A stretch of DNA of 64,000 nucleotides from Candidatus Heimdallarchaeota archaeon (GTDB taxonomy: Archaea > Asgardarchaeota > Heimdallarchaeia > Heimdallarchaeales > Heimdallarchaeaceae): positions 1 to 64,000 of the forward strand of contig JABCTC010000010.1 in NCBI GenBank assembly GCA_018238545.1, in the 5' to 3' direction. Made by a program: the position numbers and the translations under genes. Every line of letters starts with the position of its first letter. Position 1 is the stretch's first letter. A model generated the notes under the pieces. It was not told the DNA's origin. It worked only from the letters and a program-made list of their open reading frames with translations, and searched no databases. Positions 9,393 to 18,455 of the stretch are shown here, one piece after another.

Positions 9393-11123
9393 ATGTCATA
9401 CCTATTCGATGAAATATACGGCAAAAATGAAGAAGCTCCTGCTATCGAAGATAAGATTCTACTTATGGGTCTCCAAGCTGCAGGGAAAACCGCAATAAAA
9501 GACGTGGTTTTCTTCAATAAATCTCCAGAAGATATGGAAGATTACATGGCTACAGTACACTATCAACGTCATTTTATTGACGAAGAAAAATCAAGTATGG
9601 TTATTGATTCAGGTGGCCAAGAAAGTTATTGGAACGAAGCTGTAACACATTTTCGACATCTTGTATTTTCAAATGTCAAGTTACTTATGTGGATTGTTGA
9701 TGTCACTCATCCCGAGATGTTTGAAGAATCAGAAAGAAGATTCAGTTTTACAATACGACAATATAAAAAAGAAAACCCCAATGGAAAAATAACTGTATTG
9801 TGTCACAAAGTAGATCTTGTACCACCAGAGAGAATGGTAGTTATTCATCAACACATACGAGAATCATTTGATGATCCCCGTTTTGAAATAGATTATGAGA
9901 ATACAAGTATCTATTACGGAGAAAGTCTAAAGGAATTAGTTTTTACAATTATGGCTGAAGCTGGTATCGATACTAAACGATTTGAGTTAATTTCCAACTT
10001 AGGTCAGAAAGTGGAGGAAAGTGATGAGTTCCAAAGCTATCTTATGGAACATAAAGAAGATCCAAGAATTGAACAGCTTTTAGATTTTCTCAAACCTGAA
10101 GCTGATATTACATTACCCACATTTGGTAATTTAGATCTACAATTTGACTTAACAGAATATGGCATTGTAGAAATTGTTCTTATTGATAGGGACACATTTT
10201 CTCCTATAGTAGGTGCATCCTCTAAAACCGATGTTTCAACACAAAATTCAATGGATTATCTAATCGCTCTTCATGATTTCAAACGTTATGTTAAGGAGAA
10301 GAGTCAAGAGATTGAGCCCACGGGAACTATAGTTACATCATCAAATGAAAAAGTTCATGGAATGATTTTCAATCTTGCTAGTAATTTCTTACTTGTAACT
10401 TCTTTCTCTGAAATTACAGAAGAGAAAAAGAAAATGTTTTTTGAGCTTATACTCAAGTTTGCAAAATCAACTGCAGATTCAACTCAAGAAACTAAACCTG
10501 AACCAGCTCCTGTTGTTGTTCCAGAATCTGCACCAGTAACAGTTCCTTCAGTTCCTATTACTGAAGAAACAGTAACTGTTGATACTGAACCAATAGTTAT
10601 TGAAAAGACAGTGGAGGTTCCTCACATGGAGATAATAGAAACAGAGTTGGTTGTAGAAGAAGCTAATACTGTTGAACCAGAAATCATGTTACCACCCTCT
10701 CCATCTCCTGTTAAACTTGTTTCAGAGGAAACAGAAGGAGAGAAAGAACAAGTTAAATCAGAACCAATTGAAATAGAGCATATTGAAGAACCTGCTGAGA
10801 CACCAAAAATTCCTGTAGAATCAGAACCCACTATTGTCGAAGAAACTCTAGAAATTTTAACTGAGCCAACAACTCCATCAGTTCTAGAGTCCAATACTGT
10901 ATCAGATATTCTAGATTCAACTGAACCTGTAGCTACACTAAGTGGTATCGGAGATTCAAGTGCAATCAGTTTTTCAGCAGATGATATAAAGGACTTTGCT
11001 AATTTCTTAGTTAACAAGAAAGAAACAGTACTAGAAGAAATATCATTAGATGAGGTTAAAGGTATGTCTGACTTTCTGACAAAAGGATTAGTAGCTGAAG
11101 AAGATGATACAATTGAAGAATAA
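9393..11123 (+). CDS. Rag/Gtr-like GTPase with roadblock-like domain and long acidic linker
   Basis: A 576-residue cytosolic protein. The GTPase domain spans about residues 20-200, with G1 GLQAAGKT at 26-33, G3 DSGGQE at 72-77 and G4 HKVD at 138-141. HKxD in place of NKxD is a hallmark of eukaryotic Rag/Gtr GTPases. A roadblock/longin-like alpha/beta domain follows at about 245-355, the same domain order as RagA/RagC. Residues ~360-505 are a low-complexity E/P/V/T-rich linker, and the last ~40 residues form a predicted helical segment (ADDIKDFANFL). Rag proteins work as dimers through the C-terminal domain, and a second Rag-like gene lies convergently next door, so they may pair. The long disordered tail is unlike eukaryotic Rags. 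Confidence 0.85.
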   Translation: MSYLFDEIYGKNEEAPAIEDKILLMGLQAAGKTAIKDVVFFNKSPEDMEDYMATVHYQRHFIDEEKSSMVIDSGGQESYWNEAVTHFRHLVFSNVKLLMWIVDVTHPEMFEESERRFSFTIRQYKKENPNGKITVLCHKVDLVPPERMVVIHQHIRESFDDPRFEIDYENTSIYYGESLKELVFTIMAEAGIDTKRFELISNLGQKVEESDEFQSYLMEHKEDPRIEQLLDFLKPEADITLPTFGNLDLQFDLTEYGIVEIVLIDRDTFSPIVGASSKTDVSTQNSMDYLIALHDFKRYVKEKSQEIEPTGTIVTSSNEKVHGMIFNLASNFLLVTSFSEITEEKKKMFFELILKFAKSTADSTQETKPEPAPVVVPESAPVTVPSVPITEETVTVDTEPIVIEKTVEVPHMEIIETELVVEEANTVEPEIMLPPSPSPVKLVSEETEGEKEQVKSEPIEIEHIEEPAETPKIPVESEPTIVEETLEILTEPTTPSVLESNTVSDILDSTEPVATLSGIGDSSAISFSADDIKDFANFLVNKKETVLEEISLDEVKGMSDFLTKGLVAEEDDTIEE

Positions 11124-11211
11124 GAAGAACAAACTGTAGAATAAATTACTTCTAATCCAGAATCTTTTATGATTGTCTTTTTGTACAACTTTTGGATTTT
11201 TCTGTATTACT

Positions 11212-12441
11212 TTATACTGGTCGACTGTCACCATATCTTCTATATTCTAGTTGTGCATCTAGGAAGATTGGTATCTCTCGCATCTCTGTAACACATTCAT
11301 GAATAGGATAAATCTCAATAGATGTTGAACCAAATCCTTTCTGAACCTTAATCCCTCTTTCAAGTTGTTCAGAGTTTTCAACTGCCACATCAAGCATTGA
11401 TTTCTGCAGGTTTCTTCCACAAACATCGCACCTAAAACTAATTTTCTTGTCAACTCTTATTTCAACAACCTCGTCTTTAGGAATACTATTTTTTGCTAAA
11501 TAATTGATGAGAGTGTCTTTCATCTTGAGTTTAGCTCTTCCAAGAAGTTCGTCAGGTTGGAATAGTTGTTGCATCTCAACTGCTAAGGTATCGAAATATT
11601 CCTTTTCATTTACTATATCAGTTGCTGGAGGAAAAACGGTTGTTAATACTAAATCTTCATTTATTTCTTTCATATAGACTCTGTTTTCTTCAAAAGAAAA
11701 TATAACATGATCTAAAACTAAAGTTGGTGAAAACATTTTTGCAAGATCATTTTTCAATTTAATGAAATTATATCCAGCATACCTTTCAGGTTGAGAATAT
11801 AACATTAAACCTTGTGCTGTTGATAGCGCAATAAACACTAAATCTTGCTGTTGGAACTTTTCTTTAATTTTACTGGATTTACTGTCATCTTTTGGGTAAA
11901 CATAAGCTAATACTTGTTGCATTGCATCCCATATTGTATCTTCAAAAATTGATGTTCCAATGATTTCTGCGTTTGGGAAATCCTCAATTTCGAAAATCTC
12001 TTTAATTGATTGTAAAACCGATTCTCGTTTATTAGGTGGGACTACATCCATCTTATGTGCAAATACGTATATTCGTGCTTCTCCACTTATCTCTTTTGTA
12101 GATTTAACAGTAAGATCAAAATAGTATTTTGAACGCATGATATTTGATGCATCAGAGATATCAACAACAAAAATCAAAGCTTTTGCATCACTGAATGTTC
12201 TTTCTTTGTATTGATCAAAAACTTCGTTCAAGTAATTGCTCTGCCCGCCGACATCAAAAAGATTAATCGCACTACCTGCAAGATTAAACAATTTCCGGTT
12301 TATACGGACTGTGGCTGGGTTCATTGATGTTGCTTCGGGAGCAAATCCTTCAAAAACAACTTGGCGAATGGAGGTTTTCCCTGATTGAGATAAACCTAAA
12401 ACGACTATCTTCGATTCTAATTCACTAGTACCGCCGTACAT
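11212..12441 (-). CDS. Rag/Gtr-like GTPase with roadblock-like domain and C-terminal Zn-binding motif
   Basis: A 409-residue protein from the ATG at 12441; the reading frame extends upstream to 12510, but that stretch is lysine/valine-rich and falls before the conserved start. G1 is GLSQSGKT (16-23), G3 DVGGQ (63-67) and G4 HKMD (129-132), identical in form to eukaryotic Rag GTPases. A roadblock-like domain spans ~198-300. A C-terminal segment has C338-x2-C341 and H381-x-C383, a likely zinc site of about 45 residues. It converges on the other Rag-like gene with 88 bp between stops. Together they resemble a Rag-type heterodimer gene pair; dimerisation is inferred, not shown. Confidence 0.85.
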   Translation of the reverse strand: MYGGTSELESKIVVLGLSQSGKTSIRQVVFEGFAPEATSMNPATVRINRKLFNLAGSAINLFDVGGQSNYLNEVFDQYKERTFSDAKALIFVVDISDASNIMRSKYYFDLTVKSTKEISGEARIYVFAHKMDVVPPNKRESVLQSIKEIFEIEDFPNAEIIGTSIFEDTIWDAMQQVLAYVYPKDDSKSSKIKEKFQQQDLVFIALSTAQGLMLYSQPERYAGYNFIKLKNDLAKMFSPTLVLDHVIFSFEENRVYMKEINEDLVLTTVFPPATDIVNEKEYFDTLAVEMQQLFQPDELLGRAKLKMKDTLINYLAKNSIPKDEVVEIRVDKKISFRCDVCGRNLQKSMLDVAVENSEQLERGIKVQKGFGSTSIEIYPIHECVTEMREIPIFLDAQLEYRRYGDSRPV

Positions 12442-12851
12442 TATCCTCACAACTACAACGTTTTTTTTCTTATAAAAAATTAATGTTACTCCAAATAGTA
12501 TGTATTGCACTTCTTTATATACAATTTTTTCTAGATTAGAAAAATCAAACTATTATTCGAAATAAGAATTCGTGTTTATGATTCTTTAATTCTCAATGCA
12601 ATCTCATCCATTTGCCTTGTACTGGCATCTAGAACATTATTTTGGAGTTTGTATTAAGGAGATCTTATTAGAAGATATCTCTTCTTTCCGATTTATTTCT
12701 TTATTTCCCTAAGGACCTTCTTGTATCGGGCACCTTTTTAGTAGGTAACTAGCGTTGCATCATAATGAAACAGCGTATTTCAGAATAATCTTATTATTTT
12801 TTCAAATAACTTTATATTTCCATTTTTGATTGTACAATTTGAGTAGATTAC
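12442..12851. other. Intergenic region with divergent promoters
   Basis: About 410 bp without a convincing gene between two divergent genes. On the plus strand, TTTATATTT at 12811-12819 is a TATA-like box about 27 bases upstream of ~12841, fitting a short leader before the nitroreductase ATG at 12852. The minus-strand promoter for the Rag-like gene presumably lies near 12470-12520, where ATATAA/TATAAAAA-like sequence occurs. An imperfect inverted repeat around GAGATCTT and AAGATATCTC (12660-12682) is visible. No tRNA or other RNA gene was recognised. Confidence 0.4.
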
Positions 12852-13634
12852 ATGAAGGACATTTTTAGTATAATGCATAATAGAAGGTCTATAAGAAAAT
12901 TTACTGATAAAGAAATCACAAAAGAGGTATTAGAGCAAATCCTAACAGCTGGTTTCCGTGCTCCTTTTGCAGCTCAATTGTGTAGTATAGTATATACATC
13001 AGATAAAGAAAAAATGAAGAAATTCAAAAGGATAGGTGTATACCCAACAACTCAGATTTTGATGATATTTTTTATTGATTACGATAGAATGGAGAAAATC
13101 ATTAAAGCGCGAGGATACGAAAATATCTTTGACGATAGTATGAGTCTTTGGTTAGGAATCCAAGATGCTACCTTAGTAATTGAAAATATTATTCTTGCTG
13201 CTGAAGCTTTAGGTTTGGGTTCTGTACTTTTAGGTGCCGTTCCACAGAGAGCTGATACTGTATCTGAAGTATTCAAGGTTCCACAAAGAGTTTTTCCAGT
13301 AGTGGGCTTATGTTTAGGTTATCCTGATCCTTCTGTGGAAACAGAAATACGTCCAAGATATCCTTTAGAGTACAGTGCGTTTGAAGAAGAATACAAAGTA
13401 TTGGATGAAACAGAAATCAAGGAATGCATGAAATCAATGGATGAAGGTTATATCACTCAAGGGTATTATATTAAGAACAAGGCAAAAATACCATTACCAG
13501 AAGATAAAGAAGACACAATTGATTATGATAAATATTCTTGGTCAGAACATATCTCTAGAAAACACTTGAGAAAAGGATGGGGAGATAAAACATTGATTGA
13601 TATAATAAGAGAACATGGGTTTAAAATAAAATAA
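12852..13634 (+). CDS. Nitroreductase-family flavoprotein
   Basis: A 260-residue cytosolic FMN-binding oxidoreductase. The N-terminus carries the family signature NRRSIRKF (about residues 9-16), used for FMN phosphate contact, followed by ...ILTAGFRAPFA. The later segment with AAEALGLGSVLLGAVPQ is the second FMN-contact region, followed by VVGLCLGYPD. Family members reduce nitro compounds, quinones or flavins with NAD(P)H, and the natural substrate here is unknown. A C-terminal extension of about 60 charged residues (DKYSWSEHISRKHLRKGWGDK) is typical of the archaeal/clostridial subgroup. It is a single-gene unit with a TATA-like box upstream. Confidence 0.85.
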   Translation: MKDIFSIMHNRRSIRKFTDKEITKEVLEQILTAGFRAPFAAQLCSIVYTSDKEKMKKFKRIGVYPTTQILMIFFIDYDRMEKIIKARGYENIFDDSMSLWLGIQDATLVIENIILAAEALGLGSVLLGAVPQRADTVSEVFKVPQRVFPVVGLCLGYPDPSVETEIRPRYPLEYSAFEEEYKVLDETEIKECMKSMDEGYITQGYYIKNKAKIPLPEDKEDTIDYDKYSWSEHISRKHLRKGWGDKTLIDIIREHGFKIK

Positions 13635-13659
13635 GAAAATTTTATTATTCTAAGATTCA

Positions 13660-14313
13660 TTAAGCCGTTGAAAATTCCTGTTGGAAACGTTTAACTAACT
13701 CTGTAAGATTCTCAGAGGGAAGTTCATATACTTCTCCCATCATGAAAGAATTAACATATATTTTAGCCATCTTTTCAACTAACTGTGCACCAAAAACACA
13801 GTGTTTAACACTTCTTCCCACAATAATTAACCCATGATTAGCTAAAATGACCGCATTTTGTTTTCCCATCGCTTTCAAAGCATTTTTCCCCAATTGTTCT
13901 GTTCCAGCTTGAGCATATTCAGAGCATGGAACCCCTCCTCCTAAAAATACACCCATTTCTTCGAAAATCATTGGAAGAGCTTTTCTTTGAACAGCTAGTA
14001 TACTTGCATAAGTTGAGTGAGTATGAATAACACAATTTACTTTGGGTCGTTGTTTGTAGAAATACTTGTGAAGGAAGAATTCTGATGATGGGTTTTTTAT
14101 TGGTGAGAGAACTTTCCCTTCAAAGGTTATATGTACCATGTCTTCAGGTAAAGGATTTAGATAATTGTTCATTGAAGGAGTTATTACCATCTCCTCTTGA
14201 TTTTTAACCCTTAGACTGATGTTTCCCTCTCCTATATTAACTAGACCACATTTATAGATTTCTTTGGAAGCCCAGCACATCTGATTTTTCGTCTCGGAGA
14301 TACTTAAATTCAT
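13660..14313 (-). CDS. Class II aldolase/adducin-family sugar-phosphate aldolase (FucA-like)
   Basis: A 217-residue zinc-dependent aldolase. Numbered from the longer start at 14331, the family zinc ligands are H103 and H105 in HTHS and H166 in ILANHG, with E84 (NPSSE) in the position of the catalytic base. The GN.S phosphate-binding stretch (EGNISLR) is near residue 36. Relatives cleave L-fuculose-1-phosphate or act as methylthioribulose-1-phosphate dehydratases, so the exact substrate is open. I chose the ATG at 14313 because a TATA-like box lies 27 bases upstream, fitting leaderless initiation; the ATG at 14331 would sit too close to that box. Confidence 0.85.
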   Translation of the reverse strand: MNLSISETKNQMCWASKEIYKCGLVNIGEGNISLRVKNQEEMVITPSMNNYLNPLPEDMVHITFEGKVLSPIKNPSSEFFLHKYFYKQRPKVNCVIHTHSTYASILAVQRKALPMIFEEMGVFLGGGVPCSEYAQAGTEQLGKNALKAMGKQNAVILANHGLIIVGRSVKHCVFGAQLVEKMAKIYVNSFMMGEVYELPSENLTELVKRFQQEFSTA

Positions 14314-14334
14314 ACAAAATAAAAACCACATTAA

Positions 14335-14347
14335 TCAATATAAGTTT
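14335..14347 (-). promoter_or_regulatory. TATA-like box for the aldolase gene
   Basis: On the minus strand the sequence ACTTATATTGATT has its TTATAT core centred at about 14340, 27 bases from the ATG at 14313. This is the usual archaeal TATA-to-start distance and suggests a leaderless transcript. The rest of the ~300-bp gap (14348-14614) is AT-rich and shows nothing else I can assign. Confidence 0.4.
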
Positions 14348-14614
14348 CACTCAATCAATGTGTAAGGTAAAGGAACAGAATTTTCCGGATTACATGGCAT
14401 TCCCAAACTCCAAATACTTCTTAAAATCAAATAGCAAGTCTCTAGCAAAATACTTTTAATTTTCTAAAACATTTGAAATACATGAGAAATCTTTCCCCAA
14501 TTAATTTTGAAAAACATTGTTTAGGGTAGGTGGAATATGTATTCATGATAAAAGATAATTTTGAACTTCAAAACTTTCAACTCTTTTATATTTAAAAAAA
14601 GAAAAGAATGAAGT

Positions 14615-16291
14615 CTATTTTATCTTTATTTCTTCAGGTAAAATCATCCATACATTCGTATTCTTAAATGGTTTAAGCCACTCCTCTAAAGTTAGATCAA
14701 TTTTTCCATCTTTATACCAAATAGGTGCTTCATGATCAGATTTGTAAATATCTACTATTCTATATTTTTCTGGTTTTAGATGAGCTAGCTCTGCTGCTTT
14801 TTCTATTGCTTTAGTAATACTTCCTAGTTCATCTACTAACCCTAGGTCTTTGGCATCTTCTCCCGTCCAAACTCTTCCTCCACAATGTTGTTCAAAATCC
14901 TTTCTTACCATCTTTCTAAATTCAGCAACATGATCGAGAAACAAGTCATAGACGCTAGTAATTTGCCTAACAACAATTTTTTGTTCCTCTTTTGTAAAAG
15001 ATTTTTCAGAACTAAAAATTCCTGCTTTTTCTCCTTTTTTAAGAAAGACTCTGTTGATTCCCTGTTTTATTAATGCTTCTTGAGTTATCATTTTTCCTGC
15101 TAAAACTCCTATAGAACCTGTTAGGGTCATAGGTTGAGTAACAACCCAATTAGCTCCAGTTGCGATGTAATATCCCCCAGAACCTGCTACATCGCTGAAG
15201 TAAACAACTAAAGGTTTGTTTTTTGCTAGTTCAATTGAAGCAGAACGCATAGCTTCAGAGGAAGCAGCAGATCCTCCACCTGAATTAACATGTAAAACAA
15301 CAGCTTTGATTTTTTTATCTTTAGTAACTTTCCTCATGTGCTCGACAATAGTTTGATCTCCTGATTGAACATCACCAAAGATAGGAATAGGTAACTTTAC
15401 AGGTGGCTTCTTACTTTTGCCGTCAACTATTGTGCCTTCAACACTAATTATAGCTATTTTTTTTCGTGATGGGGGTGGACGAGGAATAGTAAGCATTTTA
15501 AGTGATTTTTTCCAAGTAACAAGTTTAAATTTGCGGTATTTTGAATACTTATTCGTGATTATATCAATCAATTTTTCTTCATTTGTCAATTCTTTTACAA
15601 GACCCTTTTCAATAGCTTCTTCAGCAGTATATGGGGCATTGTTAACAATGTTAATAATTTCTTCTTGAGATTTGTTAAGTGAAAGACTCATGTCAGAAAC
15701 TAATGATTCAAATGAAGAATCAATAATACGCTGATATTGTTCTCTATCTTCATCAGAAATATCAGTTCTAGTAAACATGTCTAAGGCAGATTTATAAGGC
15801 GAAATAGGGATAGCGTCAAAAGAAAAGCCATACTTCTTCAAGACATCTCTCATAAGTAGTCTGGACAATTGAAAACCAATAATTGAAATACTGCCACCGT
15901 ATTGTAGGAAAATTGTGTCTGCAGCTGTTGCTACATAATAACTTCGGGTATCGTAATTATTTGCATAAACAATTATTTTTTTCCCTTTTTCTCTAAATCT
16001 TAGAATAAGATCTCTAAGAGATTGTAATCTAGCATTTCCATCAGGAATTGTACGTAAATGAAGAACTACTCCTTCTAGAGTTCTGACTTTTATTAAGCGT
16101 TTAAAGTAATCATCAAGAAAAGCAAGGTTAAGTATCTTTGTAGGAAAAAATCTTCTAGTAATGAAGTTTTTAGGTGGTTCTGGGCGTTCATTAAGGGAAA
16201 TATCTAAATCTAGATATATCCAACGTAATTTATTGGATTTAATCTTTCTTCTAATATTTCGGCATCCTCTTATAAATATCTTGTAAACCAT
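14615..16291 (-). CDS. sppA: SppA-type serine protease (signal peptide peptidase, protease IV family)
   Basis: A 558-residue tandem-domain S49 peptidase, the 67-kDa class found in E. coli SppA. In the N-terminal half, YKSALDMFTR places the catalytic Lys at K167. In the C-terminal half, NSGGGSAASSE and GSGGYY place the nucleophile Ser at S371. This Lys/Ser dyad split over two repeats is the known SppA arrangement. Unlike E. coli SppA no clear membrane anchor is seen; the N-terminus is instead strongly basic (IRGCRNIRRKIKSNK), so association with the membrane surface is possible. It would degrade cleaved signal peptides or damaged membrane proteins. It has its own transcription unit. Confidence 0.9.
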   Translation of the reverse strand: MVYKIFIRGCRNIRRKIKSNKLRWIYLDLDISLNERPEPPKNFITRRFFPTKILNLAFLDDYFKRLIKVRTLEGVVLHLRTIPDGNARLQSLRDLILRFREKGKKIIVYANNYDTRSYYVATAADTIFLQYGGSISIIGFQLSRLLMRDVLKKYGFSFDAIPISPYKSALDMFTRTDISDEDREQYQRIIDSSFESLVSDMSLSLNKSQEEIINIVNNAPYTAEEAIEKGLVKELTNEEKLIDIITNKYSKYRKFKLVTWKKSLKMLTIPRPPPSRKKIAIISVEGTIVDGKSKKPPVKLPIPIFGDVQSGDQTIVEHMRKVTKDKKIKAVVLHVNSGGGSAASSEAMRSASIELAKNKPLVVYFSDVAGSGGYYIATGANWVVTQPMTLTGSIGVLAGKMITQEALIKQGINRVFLKKGEKAGIFSSEKSFTKEEQKIVVRQITSVYDLFLDHVAEFRKMVRKDFEQHCGGRVWTGEDAKDLGLVDELGSITKAIEKAAELAHLKPEKYRIVDIYKSDHEAPIWYKDGKIDLTLEEWLKPFKNTNVWMILPEEIKIK

Positions 16292-16581
16292 AATAATCAG
16301 TATAACTAATAAATAAGATTATTTTAATATTTACTAAAAAATCCCATATTTAGGTTTAAAAAAGCATAAAATACGTTTAAATTGGAAACTCGTATTTTGT
16401 CTTTGCTATTTTCTTCTAAATAATTACAATCGTTAATAACTTGAATCTCAAACCCTAGTTTTTTTCCTACCTTTCTTTATATTTCAATTAAGCAACTATT
16501 TTAATGATTAGAAAGCCTGCAGAACGTTTTTATTAATTGAAGAGTAATTGTTTTAATTGAAAAGAAGAGTAGAAAGGAAAC
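16292..16581. other. Divergent intergenic region
   Basis: About 290 bp between the protease and the binding-protein genes. TATTAATT at ~16530 is a possible TATA box for the rightward gene, whose ATG is preceded by GAAAGGAA at 16574-16581. The leftward promoter probably lies near 16310-16330 (ATAAATAAGATTATTTTAA). No RNA gene is seen. Confidence 0.3.
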
Positions 16582-18405
16582 ATGAGAAAGAGGAAGATAT
16601 TAGCAATATTGATTATTGTTTTTGTAAGTATTTCTCCAGCATTAGCAGGTGACGACGAAGGAGATGAAAATAGACTAGCCATGTTTTCTATTTCATTATT
16701 GTCTCCTAATACGTTGGAAGCTAGAAATCAGTGGGCAGTGTTAATGCAGAAACAATTGCCCAAAATTGGCATAGATGTTTATCTTCATGAATCAACTGGT
16801 TGGGGGAATATCGATCCTCGTACATGGAACTACCCACTAATTGATTTTGATTATATTCCTACCTATGCAGAGGGTGGTTATGATATTCTTTCTGTTGGTT
16901 GGAATTGGGAGATGGACTTTAACCCAACAGGACATTATGACACGGGATGTTGGATTAGTAGCGAAAATTATTACCAATATTCGAATCCATTTTACGACGG
17001 CAAACTGAATGATTATTTAACCTCTTATAACCCCGATGAAAGAGATCAATTTGCCTATGAACTTCAGGCAATTCTCTATGAAGATTTACCTGCAATAAGT
17101 ATTCTTTATGAGTCGTCTCTTTTCCTTATTGACAATGGCATTTCAGGGATAGTCCCTCTTCTGCATAAAGTGCGATGTGATCATTCAGAAAATTGGAATA
17201 ATTCACTAAGTACTGATTTGATTTATTGTAATAAAAATGAACTAAATTCTTACAATGCATTTCAACTTGAGAAAGAAAATTTTGCTATTTCAAATCAGAA
17301 CTTTGATCATCTTTGGGCTCAATGTGTTTATGGTTCACTCTACAAACGTAATCTTCTGGATTATAGATGGGAACCTTCTATTGCAAAGAACGCAACTATA
17401 ATCCCCCATTATTATGATAGTAAGTATATTCGTAATGTGAGTATTTTTGTTGATATCGATCCAGAAGCGAAGTTTAGCAATGGTGATCCAGTTCTTGCAG
17501 AAGATATAAAATACTCATATGATTTACATTTTTCAACTTCTGCTCACTCAACCTACGGTAACTTACTCACTAAATATTTCTCCTCTAATGATTCCATTGT
17601 AGTAATTGATTCAGATACTGTTCGATTTGATTTTCGGTATATGTATAATTTTCCTTTCAGTCTACTGTCCTATAGTTTAATAGATAAAAGTACGGTTGAA
17701 CCAATTGTCTCTATTTATGGTTATGAAGTCTTAAAGGAAGCTCCATTTTCTGTGAATGCTAGTGATTCTTTAGTAACCTCTTGTGGTCCTTTCAAACTTG
17801 ATTCTTATAATGTTACAGAAAATAAAATAGTACTAACTAAAAATGAATATTGGTTTGGTTCTGCTCAAAAACTAAACAATATTACTTTCCTTTCTGTTCC
17901 CAATAGGGATGAAGCATTTTCTATGCTTGTTGAAGGAGAAGTTGATATTTTAGATGTAACTTATGATTATCTCTATTCTGAGGTTGTTAATCCCCCTGAC
18001 TTTGAATTATCTTATAAGGTGATATTGTGCGATTCTTTGTCCCATCAAGAGATGGGAATCAATATGAGACATCCTATGATAGGAACTGGTGAACTTACAC
18101 CAGTCGGTACTGCTGACGCCGGAAAATATCTTAGAAAAGCGATAAGCCATATAATACCTAGACAAAAAATAATTGACGAGTGCCTAGAAGGACTGGGAAT
18201 CCCAGGAGTAACACCTATACCTCATGGATGTGTAGGTTTCGATGAATCGTTAGATCCTTATGCTTATGCTTTGGAATTAGCAATTGAATATACTGAAAAA
18301 GCAGGATTTATTCTTTGTCCACCTTTGAGTACTTCCACCATATTGTTATTACCATTTCTCGTTAGTTTAGTCTATATTTCTATCTTAAAATGGAAGAAAA
18401 GATGA
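16582..18405 (+). CDS. Extracellular solute-binding protein family 5, lobes in permuted order, C-terminally anchored
   Basis: A 607-residue exported protein. A signal peptide spans residues 1-22 (ILAILIIVFVSISPALAG) and a C-terminal membrane helix with a KWKKR stop-transfer lies at about 583-607. The segments match SBP_bac_5 binding proteins but in swapped order. Residues ~30-200 look like the usual C-terminal part (QKQLPKIGIDV, GGYDILSVGWNWEMDF, NPFYDGKLNDYL, AILYEDLPAISILYE). Residues ~215-580 look like the usual N-terminal and middle part (FVDIDPEAKFSNGDPVLAEDIKYSYDL through LRKAISHIIPRQKIIDECLEGLG). Canonical relatives bind peptides, nickel or sugars for ABC importers. No permease or ATPase gene is nearby. 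Confidence 0.8.
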   Translation: MRKRKILAILIIVFVSISPALAGDDEGDENRLAMFSISLLSPNTLEARNQWAVLMQKQLPKIGIDVYLHESTGWGNIDPRTWNYPLIDFDYIPTYAEGGYDILSVGWNWEMDFNPTGHYDTGCWISSENYYQYSNPFYDGKLNDYLTSYNPDERDQFAYELQAILYEDLPAISILYESSLFLIDNGISGIVPLLHKVRCDHSENWNNSLSTDLIYCNKNELNSYNAFQLEKENFAISNQNFDHLWAQCVYGSLYKRNLLDYRWEPSIAKNATIIPHYYDSKYIRNVSIFVDIDPEAKFSNGDPVLAEDIKYSYDLHFSTSAHSTYGNLLTKYFSSNDSIVVIDSDTVRFDFRYMYNFPFSLLSYSLIDKSTVEPIVSIYGYEVLKEAPFSVNASDSLVTSCGPFKLDSYNVTENKIVLTKNEYWFGSAQKLNNITFLSVPNRDEAFSMLVEGEVDILDVTYDYLYSEVVNPPDFELSYKVILCDSLSHQEMGINMRHPMIGTGELTPVGTADAGKYLRKAISHIIPRQKIIDECLEGLGIPGVTPIPHGCVGFDESLDPYAYALELAIEYTEKAGFILCPPLSTSTILLLPFLVSLVYISILKWKKR

Positions 18406-18455
18406 TGTCCTAATAATAGAAGAAAGTTTCTATATGAAAAACTGTAAAATATCTT

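Noticed and set aside
10622-11188. Long antisense serine-rich frame across the Rag-like gene tail
   Set aside because: It is the mirror of the E/P/T-rich low-complexity linker and has no start signal or recognisable product.
16582-18405. Complete ABC importer operon
   Set aside because: No permease or ATPase gene lies near the binding-protein gene.
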